Source: Cryphonectria parasitica EP155 (lineage: Eukaryota; Ascomycota; Sordariomycetes; Diaporthales; Cryphonectriaceae). Taken from it: a stretch of DNA of 64,000 nucleotides. The notes under the pieces are model-generated. The model was given only the letters and a program-made list of their open reading frames with translations. It searched no databases and was not told the DNA's origin. The stretch lies in assembly GCF_011745365.1 (NCBI RefSeq), contig NW_024468911.1:4024759-4088758 (forward strand), given 5' to 3'. Shown piece by piece: positions 34,660 through 44,902 of this stretch. The stretch's first letter is position 1, and each line of letters begins with the position of its first letter. A program made the position numbers and the translations under genes.

Positions 34660-35640
34660 TTGGTATGCAGCCACCAAGCCGCAAACGGCGACGGTTGTTC
34701 ATCCGGCCCTTTCCCAATCAGGCCAAGACAAGATGGCCTCAGATCGTCACGAGGGACCGTGGCCAATGGATAGGATCAGCATAACCCATCCACATTCACG
34801 TTGCAACCCTGCGACGCTGTGAGCCATCGTGCATATTGAGGGGGGGCCGGCCCATGCGGCCTCATAACGAATGTGCCGTATTCAACATCGCCCTCCAGAA
34901 AATTTTGTCTGTCCACCGCGAACCCGGCTGGGGTCTTGAAGAAGTTGGGAGGGAAATTTACTACGGGAATCACCGACATTAGGGTGCGTCTGAAGTACAC
35001 CTTCTCGACTCGTTACATGCAGGGTGCGGCTTGTCCTACGGTTCGACGAGGCCGTTCCAAGAGAGACGTTCCTGATTCACCTAAGGGCGAGGGGGGGAGA
35101 GGGGGGAAACGGCCTGTCTCTGGGTCGCAGGGTCTCTTCTTCCGCCAACGTTACCTTTCACGGCCATGTCTTGTGGGAAGACCTTGGTACCTCTGGTATT
35201 ATAGAGAATGAACGAACAAAGCTCTGGCCCCCACCAGACAGAGCATCAGTCCGAATACAACCTTGTCAGGCCCCCGGTCTCATGATCCCTGTTTCTGAAT
35301 CTGCATATGCGACCTCCCTCATCAACAACTCCTATGGTACAGGTCGCACCAAGAATCCCTTCTTCCTCCGCAAGCTGCAGGCTCGGCCATCCCCTATTCG
35401 TCCCTAGTAGTATGCAAATGCAACCACTGGGTCGGAGAAATACAGCACCGGAAAGGCGACCATACGAGACGGTAACGGCACGGTTGGGCGCAGGGTGTGT
35501 GCGCTCAGCTCTTCGTCGATATGGCTGCTCTTGGGCCCGTCCGGCACCACACTAGAATGACACAGGTCCCAACCTCGGGGCGCTGCACCTGCATCACAAG
35601 TCAGAACGCCCAGGTCGACCTCTCCCTCCCTCCCCCCCCC

Positions 35641-35671
<31 letters not shown>

Positions 35672-35680
35672 TGTGTGTGT
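35641..35680. repeat. compound CT/GT microsatellite
   Basis: A C-rich run passes into (CT)n and then (GT)n, about 40 bp in all. Likely to vary in length. Confidence 0.85.
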
Positions 35681-36383
35681 TGTGCACGCCTCTGTCTGCG
35701 AGCCAGATCTCGGAGAGATTGTCAGACAAAATCCCTTCTGCAGGGGCAGGTGGGCAAACTGACACCTTAGTCCCAGTGTCGAGAGGTATACCCTGGTCCT
35801 TCTCACATCTCATATATTGCCTCTCCGGCCCCAAATGATCTCCGTTTGTGTCACACGGGATGGGGTCCATTTCTTAAGCGACTTTTCTTGCTTGTCTCTT
35901 CAGAATTAGTTCTTGCTTTGCTCCTCGCATCCTTTCCTCCTACCCCAAAGGTCGACGTTCCTGGTCGACTGCACCAGTTTTGACGTGAACAGACCGGGCA
36001 ACTTTCGACCGTCGACACGTGCGTCCATCGGGCCCAGCAGGGCGATTTCTGGTTCAAGAGGTATCTCACACTGCCGACCGTCGTCGAGCACTGATCTCGC
36101 AAAGTCCGGAGCCAGCTGAACAAGTCGCTTTCCATTTGAACGGAAAAGGGTTCTGCTGGATATTTCATCTCTTGGCTGGCATTCCTAGCATTGTGTCCTC
36201 CATTCGTTCTCCATGCTGTCTCTCTGATTTCGAATACTACTCCACATACTCTTACGACGTCCTGGCGTCCCCAAATAAGGCGTTTCTACCTTCGCCAAGG
36301 TACAAATAATCTCACGAGGGCCTACCACTGGGTCACATATCTCTACCGTCGTCACCACTACATGGCCTCTTCTCTAGTGAATA

Positions 36384-39144
36384 ATGGGGCTCTTGACTCT
36401 CTTGGCCCGGGGACCTGGCAGGACCCATTCCCGGGAAGATTTATCTCAATCGCATTCAGTCTCATCATTTGACAGTAAGTTGACTTACATCCCCTGCTGG
36501 TTCATTGAGAGTCTGCTTACACAGGATACTTCTAGGATCTGGACCTAGGCGTGGAAGCGATCAGGAGGATATTCTGGTCAACCTTCGCCGAGAGTCGGTC
36601 ACCTCGAAGAATTCTCTGGTCCGATCTGGCGAATCTGAAGCGTCTGCTCCTCCGTCGCTGGTGACAAGTCTCCAGACTGCAGGACTCATTACGAGCAAGA
36701 CCAGTGGACAGGCTCACCGACCAACGACTCCGAAACGCCGACAGCGTGGACCTCGCAAACCACCATTGTCATTCCGAGACCCCAACACCTTTGCCACAAG
36801 CTTGGCAGTGCATCAAAGCGCAGTCGTAGACGAGGATGGCGGGGATGGTGCTAGCTCAGGGACACATGGGCGAACTAGCTCATTCTCAAGCTCTACGAGT
36901 AGACGTGCAAAAGACCTGCTCGATGCTGTGGGTGAAATAAAGCCACTGGACTTTCGAAGCCGTGTGCGGGCCGCTGGGGCAAGAGACTATGGTGAAGATG
37001 TGGCAGACCGCAATATCCTCCAACACGCAGCGAGTGATCTTCAGATGGCCTCTATTCCAGATCGCCATCACCTTGTGACCGCTGGCTCGCCGTCGAGTTG
37101 GACAGGATCCTTTGCCCCCAGAGGACACACCAAGCCCTTCAGCTCGCCCAGCCATCGTCACCATGCAAGCTCGGCTTATGCAACCCACCAGCATGCCGAC
37201 TTTGACCGATCAACAGTCTTTGTCATGAGTGACCTCGGTGAGGACGGATTACCAGCGAGGAGAAATGAAAACAGAAATTCGTTAAACACCTACGTTCCCA
37301 GTGGTCTCGCTTCGCTTCCCTCCACGCCACGGTCTGTTGCTCCGAGTTTGGGCTCACACAACGGCATCGACACTCGAGATTTTGGACATAAAAGTCCCGA
37401 CTGGGACAGATGGTCTCGAAGTTACCGCAAAGCATCCATAGGAAGTAATTTCTCTGTGTCAAGATCGCCCCAGGCGGCTCACAACCACGTCCTTGGACAG
37501 AATGATACAGAGATGAACGAGGCTGAACAGAGAGTCACCCTTGGGAGAAAGCGGCAATTCGGCGATATCTTCGGTCCACGCGGCGCAAACCAGCAGCGGA
37601 GATCGAGTGAGAGCGTCGGCCATATCTCATCGAGTACGGTCCCTGGCAGGTTCAGCCACCAGACTTTCAGGTCCTCATTATCCTCCTCCATCACAAGTCG
37701 CTATCCGTCTGTTGATTTCACCCCTCTGGGCGTTCCTCGATTACGAAGCAGCTCTATGGCTGATTTTCACCTCGTGCGTGAGGGTGACCAAGCTGACGGC
37801 CAGAAGACGAGATCTTTATGTAAGGTGGCCGCCATGATTTGTTATCTCGTACCAGGTTTTTCACTGACAATCGCAGGTTCTCATTTGCATTCAAGATCCA
37901 ACAGCAGCGACGATTTGTACGCACGCGCCAGAACAAAGGAACGTCCCTCGGCTCTCAGGGTCTTCACTAGAGGTGACGAGCACAGCGTGCCCTTTGGCAC
38001 TAGCCACGTGCGCGAATGGGAATCATCAACACCATGTAACTCAATGTCGACCTCAAGCGCTTCCAATGTTTATTCCGGAAGTAGCATTCGCCCCACGTCG
38101 CGACATACGCACGCAACGTCTGTTGACTCTACGCCTCAGCAATCTTTGCGCAAAAGCGAGGATAGTTTTCTCTCCGAATCCCAGGGCCAGCATGGGATTA
38201 GCACAAAGGAGTGGTCTCCTGCGACGACTAAGGCAACAGGGTTCAATATCGACGATTACATCTCTTCAGATGACGAAGACTTTGATACTACAGTGCGGCG
38301 ACCCTCAGCCGCGGGGGAGGAGGACCTGCTGTTCGACTCAAGTTTCGGATTCACGGGCGCGGTACTTCCAGGTCTGATGGAACCGATGGATTATGGAAGC
38401 TGTCCATCGCCCACTGTCAGGTACGATCGATGCAAGGCAGACAGCCCCATTGAAGAGGAGGATGAATCTGGTGAGCAGGACACCGATACTGCTTACACAG
38501 CGGATATTGAGGATGACCGGACCAGCGCACATCGCGACCCACCCTTCACGTCGCTTCGCCAAGTGCGGCGCAAATACAGCAACGGAAATATGGGAACGTT
38601 TGGAAGAAAATCGGCAAGGCCTATCGTGTTGGGTCATACAGACAAGGGCTCGGTGATGAGCACATCCGTTGATGGGAGACGAAGCTCGCAGGCTGAGGAC
38701 GGTCAACACCGCACACTACGCAGATCATCAAGCGATCTTGGCGTGTACGACCGTGGCCCCGCAACCTGCAGGGGCCAAAGCAGGCTCTCCGCACTGGGGA
38801 CGCTGCACGCGCGAAACATTGACTCTGCTGTGTCGCTGGGTGAGCCTCAAGACGGCGCCAACGCATCTGGCGGTGCCCGAGAAGCCGTGAAGACGGCGGA
38901 CACCATCAGGGAGGAGACTGGGAAGGTCGACCATGCCACTGCGATGAGGCTGAGGAAAGAGGGCAAGGCTCGGAAACGAGCACAGGACGCTCAGAACCTC
39001 CGCAACAAGAGGATGACAATGGCCTTTGGGGTTGTCGAGGACGACGCCGCTGCTGTTGCTGGGCCGCAGGCTGAAACTGATGAACCAGACCGAGGACGGT
39101 CGCTGGTGAGAAGGTCGGGCATCCAAGGGAAGGAAAAGGAGTGA
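36384..39144 (+). CDS. large disordered Ser-rich protein, unknown function
   Basis: Three exons were inferred: 36384-36474, 36536-37819 and 37877-39144, giving 880 aa. The first exon (MGLLTLLARGPGRTHSRED) is supported by a GTAAGT donor, a TCTAG acceptor and frame continuity into RSGPRRGSDQED. The second intron (57 nt, GTAAGG, CACTGACA branch, TCGCAG) is in frame and stop-free, so it could be retained and add 19 residues. The protein is nearly all low-complexity Ser/Arg/Asp sequence with many SP and RxxS sites, acidic stretches (YISSDDEDFDTT, SPIEEEDESGEQDTD) and a short C-terminal helix (AMRLRKEGKARKRAQDAQNLRNKR). I recognise no domain. It may be a phospho-regulated scaffold, but no function can be assigned. 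Confidence 0.8.
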
Positions 39145-41391
39145 AGCTGAGAAGTATTGTTTGAATTTTTGTACTTCAAATCGGTCGTCAAGAAGGCTAC
39201 CCGGGGGAGATGAGGAGGGGGGGTCCGCAGACGCCATACAGACCAACCTCCGGTTTTTTTGTTTTTTTTTTTTCTTCTTGCCGCCAATATCTTTACCTTT
39301 GGTATCTTGTTTTGCACGGCTTGTGCCGACACCCATTCTTTAGTATTCAAGATGATCTCGACAAGCATCGGCGTTTGCCATATTGGAAATCTAGGCAGGG
39401 GGAGGTTACGGGCTAGGAACTTGTTAGAACAGAGGACTGGCTATGGAGTAGGTAACACGGGTACGGAACATCATCCGCTTCTCTTTGGGGGGGAGGGGGG
39501 GAGTTTGATTCCTCTATGTTTGTGCAAGCGATCTTGGATAGGTAATGAATTACGAGGCGCTGGGCTGAGAGGATGCGAGAAAGTGTGGCTTAGACAAATC
39601 TGGTTATCGTACACCCGTGGTCATCGTGGTGCCGCCTTCGCTCCTGTTTCAGCCAATGAATAATTGCTTGAATTTAATAACGCTTCCTCGGTACCTATCC
39701 TTACACCTGGCATTACAAGCACATCAGCACAATTTCATAGAAGCTGCTCATGTTGAAGAACGACAGCGAGGAGATTGCGCAGGCCATCAAGGGGCAAGAG
39801 GAGTTCTCTGGACAAATATCTGGTGATATTTGACTACAAAAGTTCAGAGATGGTTTCTTTTCCTACTTTCAAAGTCTTTATCTTTTGTAGTGACAATGCT
39901 AACAAGGAGAGTCTGTCTCTGGTTTAATTTGGCTGTAGAATATTTCCTCCTCATGGGCACCATTACCGAGAATAATAATTACCTGCTTATTCTCGCCTGG
40001 GCTCATGATCCTACTCTTACCACCTTTCTAAAAACAAATTTAATTCTGGTAACGCGTAACTACTGTACATCTTTGATCTAGCAGACAACGTTCCATGTCC
40101 ATTGCGCTGATCACTATGCTGTGTTTATCTAGTAGCACGTCCTCTGCTTTGCTAACGACAGGCTTTGACACACTGCTCATTGTGTCAACACATTCAGCAT
40201 TTCATTTGTGATTGTTCAATGGGGGGGGTTTTTTTGGCCAGGGGGGGGGGGTGGTTACGGAACCGTGCTGGGAACATGATCTGCGAAAGTAAAGAACGAT
40301 AGTAGGTGAGTGTGAGGGTAGAACAAGACTTTGAATCATTGTCAGCTGGTGATAATGTATAAAACTGAACTTTTTGTAGCGTGTGTGGGGTTACTCAAAT
40401 GTACTATGAGAGAAGTTATGATCATGGGAAGGGGGAGAAAGGAGGTGATGATAAGAAGGGTGATGATGAGAGCAGTGGATAAGAGGGGAGCAGCAGCATT
40501 CGTAATGTACTCATGATATGAACGTAAAGGTCTGTGTAAAATGGTTGAGCAAAAAGGCAAAAGAGTTCAGCCACCCGTGCAATTGGCCTACGTCTCTTGG
40601 GGCTACAATTTGTTGCGCTTTCTTTTTTCTGTTGATTATATTTGTTTCCGAAGGGACACCCTGGAGAATCAGAGACTCCATCCAGGCTCTGGATCCCCGA
40701 CACCATGGCTCTTTATGGCGGTAGCATTTAGCCTTGCCCTCTTTCTGTAAATTTTTTTTTTTTTGGGTTCTTGTTTCTGCTTGGGACAGGAATCGAACTG
40801 GGCCCCCAGCCCCCAACTTGTAGATTATATGTTTAGATCTGAAGTTTCTTACCACTGCACTATGCATTTGTTGGGGGCTGGGGTTGCTAACAACACAAGT
40901 GCACTGCATTATAAGGTAGGCTTGCTTGCTTGGGTTGGGGTAGTGAATGATTTCACTTGGCAGTGACTCACTTGATTGCTGGACATTGGTACACACGCAC
41001 AGGCGCACAGGCACACGCCTCTCACTCTTGTACGCACCATCCAAGCCCGCCTGCCCCTCGAAACTGGACCTAAGAAATACCACCACAGCACGATCAACAC
41101 CCGTACCGTCAACACTCGTCGACCTGGTGTGTCAGCGCGTGAGCAAGACAGAAAATGAGCAAGGCAAATGCGAACGAGAGGATAAAAAAAAAAGCAAGAC
41201 GCTTCATATACAATGCTGAATACTATTGAGGGGAAAACTTGACCGTGACGTGTCTTCATAACACCCTGCCCGCCAACCACGCGTTCATGACATCCCTCAG
41301 GAAACGTGCCCTAGGCATGATGGTGCCCTCATTCCTAACCCGAGTTTTCTGCACTGACTTGATTCCTGCCCTTGATTCAAAAAAAAGTCCA
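39145..41391. other. 2.2-kb intergenic region with a tRNA-like element
   Basis: Contains the 3' UTRs of both flanking genes, several G and T homopolymers (for example G-T-G runs at 40220-40252) and the tRNA-like element at 40752-40883. Open frames are short and without features. Confidence 0.5.
40752..40883 (-). repeat. tRNA-like, A-tailed element inside a 14-bp inverted repeat (SINE or tRNA pseudogene candidate)
   Basis: On the minus strand an A-box-like TAGTGCAGTGG (complement of 40852-40862) is followed about 50 nt later by a B-box-like AGTTCGATTCC (complement of 40789-40799). The internal part is not a good cloverleaf: anticodon and acceptor stems do not pair as in a tRNA. About 25 nt after the B box the strand runs into A13 (T13 on plus, 40752-40764). 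Separately, a perfect inverted repeat CCCCAGCCCCCAAC (40804-40817) / GTTGGGGGCTGGGG (40870-40883) encloses the A box. Pol III boxes plus an A tail are the pattern of a tRNA-derived SINE or retro-pseudogene. No second copy was seen in this window. Confidence 0.5.
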
Positions 41392-42135
41392 TCATCGCTT
41401 GCGCCCCATATTCCTCATCAACACCCCCCCAATCACGCCCGCCGCCACAGCAAGACCACTGACGATGGCGACGCCCATCAGCCCCTCCCTGGCCACCTTG
41501 TCATCTATCAGCGTTCTCAGGTCCGACGCCTGCAGGTTGGCGGGCTCCTTCTCCAGCAGAAGGTCGTTATATCGCCGGGCCTCGGCGTAGTTGCCCAGCT
41601 TGAAGTTGCCGAGCGCGAGGTAGTAGAGGCACTCGCGACGGCGTTCGGGGGAGGTGCGGAAGATCTCGGAGAGGAAGACGACGCCGAGGTGTTGGTCGTC
41701 GCGACGGGTGGATTTCACGAGGCCCTGGGGGAAGAATTAAGTGTTAGATTTGGGGGGTTGAGTGTTGATAGACGAGGGTGTGGGTGTCACGAGAAGGAGA
41801 GCAAGAAGGAGGAGGAGGAGGAGGAGGAGGAGGAGGAGGAGGAGGAGGAGGAGGAGGAGGAGGACCTGGACAAGGAGAATGTCGAAAGGCGGTTTGATGG
41901 ATAGATGAGCTTACCCATGCGTAGTTGAACTTGGTCTGCACGCCGACCATCTCCCCTTCCTTCTCATATTGTGCGCGCAGAACTTGAAGTTCTGCGGGGT
42001 TCAGTGGCGTCTCTGCGTCGACGGCATCTGGGGGGCTTCTCGTTAGTGATCGTTGGGCGCGAGATGCGGCGTTCCTCAAGTCTCGGAAAATGTTCACCTG
42101 GAAGAAGAGAACTCACATGGTAGGTTGGTGCCCAT
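41392..42135 (-). CDS. FIS1: mitochondrial fission protein Fis1
   Basis: Three exons, 42135-42117, 42027-41915 and 41724-41392, give 154 aa. The first exon is only 19 nt (MGTNLP plus one base); joining it restores the conserved start [42 protein letters not shown]. The TPR-like core continues with [50 protein letters not shown]-terminal tail anchor ([23 protein letters not shown]) ends in a basic RNMGRKR. Fis1 sits in the outer mitochondrial and peroxisomal membrane and recruits the dynamin Dnm1 through adaptors. Intron 2 (190 nt) is unusually long for this window and holds a GGA/TCC triplet repeat of about 50 bp. Divergent from SPC24. Confidence 0.96.
41808..41863. repeat. GGA trinucleotide microsatellite in FIS1 intron 2
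   Basis: About 18 GGA/GAG units on the plus strand (TCC on the transcribed strand's sense) occupy the middle of FIS1 intron 2. They form a pyrimidine-rich run between donor and acceptor in the pre-mRNA, and read as poly-Glu or poly-Pro in spurious frames. Confidence 0.9.
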
Positions 42136-42689
42136 TATGTCTTTTTTGTAAAGGCTTCTTTCTCTCTTGTGTGTTATTTACAGACGATCTCAGGTATGAA
42201 GAATTCTCTCGTATTGCTGTGAGGGCTCTAGGAAAGCAGGCTAGTTCGTCAGGAACGTTTAAATAGGTATCATGTGGTCAGGCCTCCGTTCGACGTGATT
42301 CTTTGCTGTAGTCAACTGAAGTGGCGGCCGTTCCGCAGAAGCTCGGGCCTCCTTACAGGGGTGGAGGGGCGATGACGCTGTACCTGCAGGGGTGAGGATA
42401 AGATACAGGACCTCCATTGCCTGGGAGATGAGAGCCGCCAAAACAAGCCAGACCCTGGAGAAAACACTAGAACGAATTTCGACTTGGGGCTATCTCTCTC
42501 TTTCTTCCAATCCAATTGCACTCAAGCGTTCAACTTCCAATACGGCTCATTACAGCACACAACACCTTTGACTGTCGTGAAACACATTACCACACACAAA
42601 GATCTCTCTCGGGACATTCTCAAAAAATCCCAAAGAACCAAAGAAACAATACCCCTCTATCTTTCATTCACACAATACCCTCAGTCAAC
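42136..42689. promoter_or_regulatory. divergent promoter region, FIS1 / SPC24
   Basis: 554 bp between the two start codons. The SPC24 side ends in a C/A- and T-rich leader (CAATACCCTCAGTCAAC just before ATG). No independent gene was seen. Confidence 0.5.
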
Positions 42690-43395
42690 ATGTTACTCGA
42701 AGAAGACCCCGCGACTGTACGTCACAAAACCCCTTGAAAAACCAACCCTGACCCCCTCCGTAACGCTCTCCCAGCAAGCAAACTGACAAGAAACTAAAAC
42801 CCTCTTCAACAAACAGCTCATCCACCATACCATCGATAATTTCAACATCGCCCCAGACAAGGCAGCCGTGTCACGCGTCAGCGAGTCCCTCTCAACCCTC
42901 AACCAAGCGCGCGACCTCCGCATCCGCGAGTCCGAGGCCTCGCTGCGGCGCCTCGCCCGCCAGCTCGCCGCCATGCAGGGCCAGCACGCCGAGCTCCTCG
43001 CCGCACACCGCAGCTCCGACCACGCCGGCGCCATATCGCGCCTCGACACCCAAAAGTTCCGCATCGCCAAGGCCGCCTCCGACCTCGAGATGGACACGGA
43101 GCGGCTGTCGGGCCAGCTCGCCGACCTGGGCGCGCGGCTGACGGAGCTCGAGCTGCAGGGCGTCGACGGCGGGGACGGCAGCGCGGAAGGCGCCAGGGAC
43201 ATGCTCGAGGACGAGGTGCTGCTGCGGCTGAAGGTGTACCGCAGCCTGGGCATCGAGGTCGAGAGGGACGGGAAGGATGGCGAGTTCTCGAGGGCCGTGG
43301 TCAGGAACGATAGGAAGGGGGACGTCCATGTTGTGAATCTGGACAAGAAGTTCTCGCGCTTCTTTTATGCAAACTACTTTTGGCAGACGCTGTAG
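42690..43395 (+). CDS. SPC24: kinetochore protein Spc24 (Ndc80 complex)
   Basis: Two exons, 42690-42716 and 42817-43395, give 201 aa. The 27-nt first exon encodes MLLEEDPAT, and the 100-nt intron (GTACGT..ACAG) joins it to [22 protein letters not shown] coiled coil follows (about residues 30-120, for example [27 protein letters not shown]). The C-terminal globular domain has [20 protein letters not shown], the [14 protein letters not shown] motif and the ending [15 protein letters not shown], all diagnostic of fungal Spc24. With Spc25 it forms the inner end of the Ndc80 complex that docks onto CENP-T or the Mis12 complex. Length agrees with the family. Confidence 0.96.
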
Positions 43396-44023
43396 GGCGG
43401 GTCGGGTTGCCTGCTGGAGCTGCTGGAGTCGAGTAGGGGCTGGAAAGGCAGTGGGATCGAGAAGAGGAAAGAGCTTGGTTGTAGGGGATGAACGGCGTGA
43501 GGTGTTTTGAAATGCGGCCATGATACCTTGAACTGTTCTATTTTGTGTGCGTGCACGGCACCGGCGTTCTGGATAGGTCAATGATTTCTCATCGATTTAC
43601 ACATCACCGACTCGCTGGCCTTGTCGCAGTGTGAGAGGTTTCATGGTGATGGGTCCATCTTGCTAGCTACCTGCGTGTCTCTTGATTCAGTTTTCACCAT
43701 CATATCGGGGTCCCCAAGTTATGCAGGAAATAGATACTGAAGGCACGGTACATGAATTACACTCATCAATTCAATGTGGTATTCCAGCTTACTGTGACAG
43801 GACAAACCCAAATTTCATTAATCCTTGTTTTCTGACCCACCCTGCCATGAAATGCCAAAACGCCTTGGGGAATATCCATTGAGAGGAGGACCTGCCAAAC
43901 CATGGGGGCCGGTGCGAACGCCCTTGAATTCTCTGGGCATTACTTTGGTGCTTCCGTACCCCACCATCATTATCATCATCATATACAACAAAATTCATCG
44001 CCCTAGACCGAGCATGGTCACCC
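43396..44023. other. convergent 3' region, no gene seen
   Basis: Sits between the stops of SPC24 and the two-TM protein gene. A short ATC/ATT run occurs near 43968-43983. Nothing else is supported. Confidence 0.5.
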
Positions 44024-44902
44024 CTAGGCTGTTCTCCTAGCAATCTTTGGCGACAGAGGCGGGAAATACGACTCGTCTGCCCGGTCCATCGTGGTCAGCG
44101 GTGGAGGTACAGGCGCCAACCCGTTTGTAGGGGTTCTCTGCCGAGAGCTATTGGGTGACATCCCGTTTCCCTGCTGCCTTCTCTCCCTGTCCCTCCTGGC
44201 GCCGCCGTTCTCGGGTGATCCATCCTTGGACCGTGCTGCCCGTGGGCTCTTCATGACGAGGTAGTCTCCGGCGCCACCTGGGGTGGTTGCGCCCCCGCCG
44301 GAGGGGGAACGGTGGTGGTGTCGCCGCTGCGGGTCGTGAGGGAGCTCGAGCCGCGAGTTGAGCTGGGTCCACGCGTCATCATCATCGGCATCTTTCCCGT
44401 CCAGCCGCCACCCGCCCACGCCCTCAAAGTCCCGGTCCATGCCGATGGAGGGGATCATCACGAAGGAGTCCCGCCTAGCCCCACTGTTCGCCTTGTCCTC
44501 TATGGGGGTGAGAGAACCAGCCGATGCGAAGCTGGTAGTGCTCGTCCGCGCCCTTCGGTGGTGTCGCATGGATGCGCGGCTCACGGGCGACGGCGTGGTC
44601 TGCCCACTGCCAACGCGGGTATCGATTGGAGGTGGCTGGTGTGACTGCGGGATGCCGGATGCTGTGGCTGCCCCAGTGATGAGAGAGGGAGCATAGCCCC
44701 TCGCTGGGAAGGGGTATATACGGTGGCCTGTGACGTATTGTGGGACCATATTCACGGCTATATCGATGTAGACGACGGCGACACGAAACATGAGGACGGA
44801 GAAGGCGAGTGTGGTCGTTATGCCTGCTAGGATGGCGAGTGGGATGGTGACGACGAAGAGGAAGGGCACGATGAGCCCATAGACTGGGTTCAGGAGGGCC
44901 AT
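44024..44902 (-). CDS. two-TM fungal protein with disordered tail, unknown function
   Basis: Single exon, 292 aa from the ATG at 44902; the frame is open 18 codons upstream but only from a TTG. The N-terminus MALLNPVYGLIVPFLFVVTIPLAILAGITTTLAFSVLMFRVAVVYIDIAV forms two hydrophobic segments almost back to back, a hairpin-like membrane module. The rest is Ser/Pro/Arg/His-rich and disordered, with patches such as HDPQRRHHHRSPSGGG. I recognise the N-terminal pattern from uncharacterised filamentous-fungal proteins but know no function. A short re-entrant hairpin could favour ER or lipid-droplet membranes; that is speculation. Confidence 0.8.
   Translation of the reverse strand: MALLNPVYGLIVPFLFVVTIPLAILAGITTTLAFSVLMFRVAVVYIDIAVNMVPQYVTGHRIYPFPARGYAPSLITGAATASGIPQSHQPPPIDTRVGSGQTTPSPVSRASMRHHRRARTSTTSFASAGSLTPIEDKANSGARRDSFVMIPSIGMDRDFEGVGGWRLDGKDADDDDAWTQLNSRLELPHDPQRRHHHRSPSGGGATTPGGAGDYLVMKSPRAARSKDGSPENGGARRDRERRQQGNGMSPNSSRQRTPTNGLAPVPPPLTTMDRADESYFPPLSPKIARRTA

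Larger units (their letters stand above)
30786..36383. other. 5.6-kb gene-poor region
   Basis: No well-supported gene. It contains two weak overlapping small-ORF candidates (31.2-31.5 kb), a nested palindrome (33996-34074), T29 (34628-34656), a CT/GT microsatellite (35641-35680), and scattered frames of 60-306 codons with low-complexity translations. A 74-codon minus frame at 34776-35000 reads like a protein fragment but has no supported partner exon. The last ~200 bp should hold the promoter of the gene starting at 36384. Confidence 0.5.

Noticed and set aside
27232..36383. Intact transposon (LTR or TIR type)
   Set aside because: No reverse transcriptase, integrase or transposase frame and no long direct or inverted terminal repeats were seen, only short palindromes and homopolymers.
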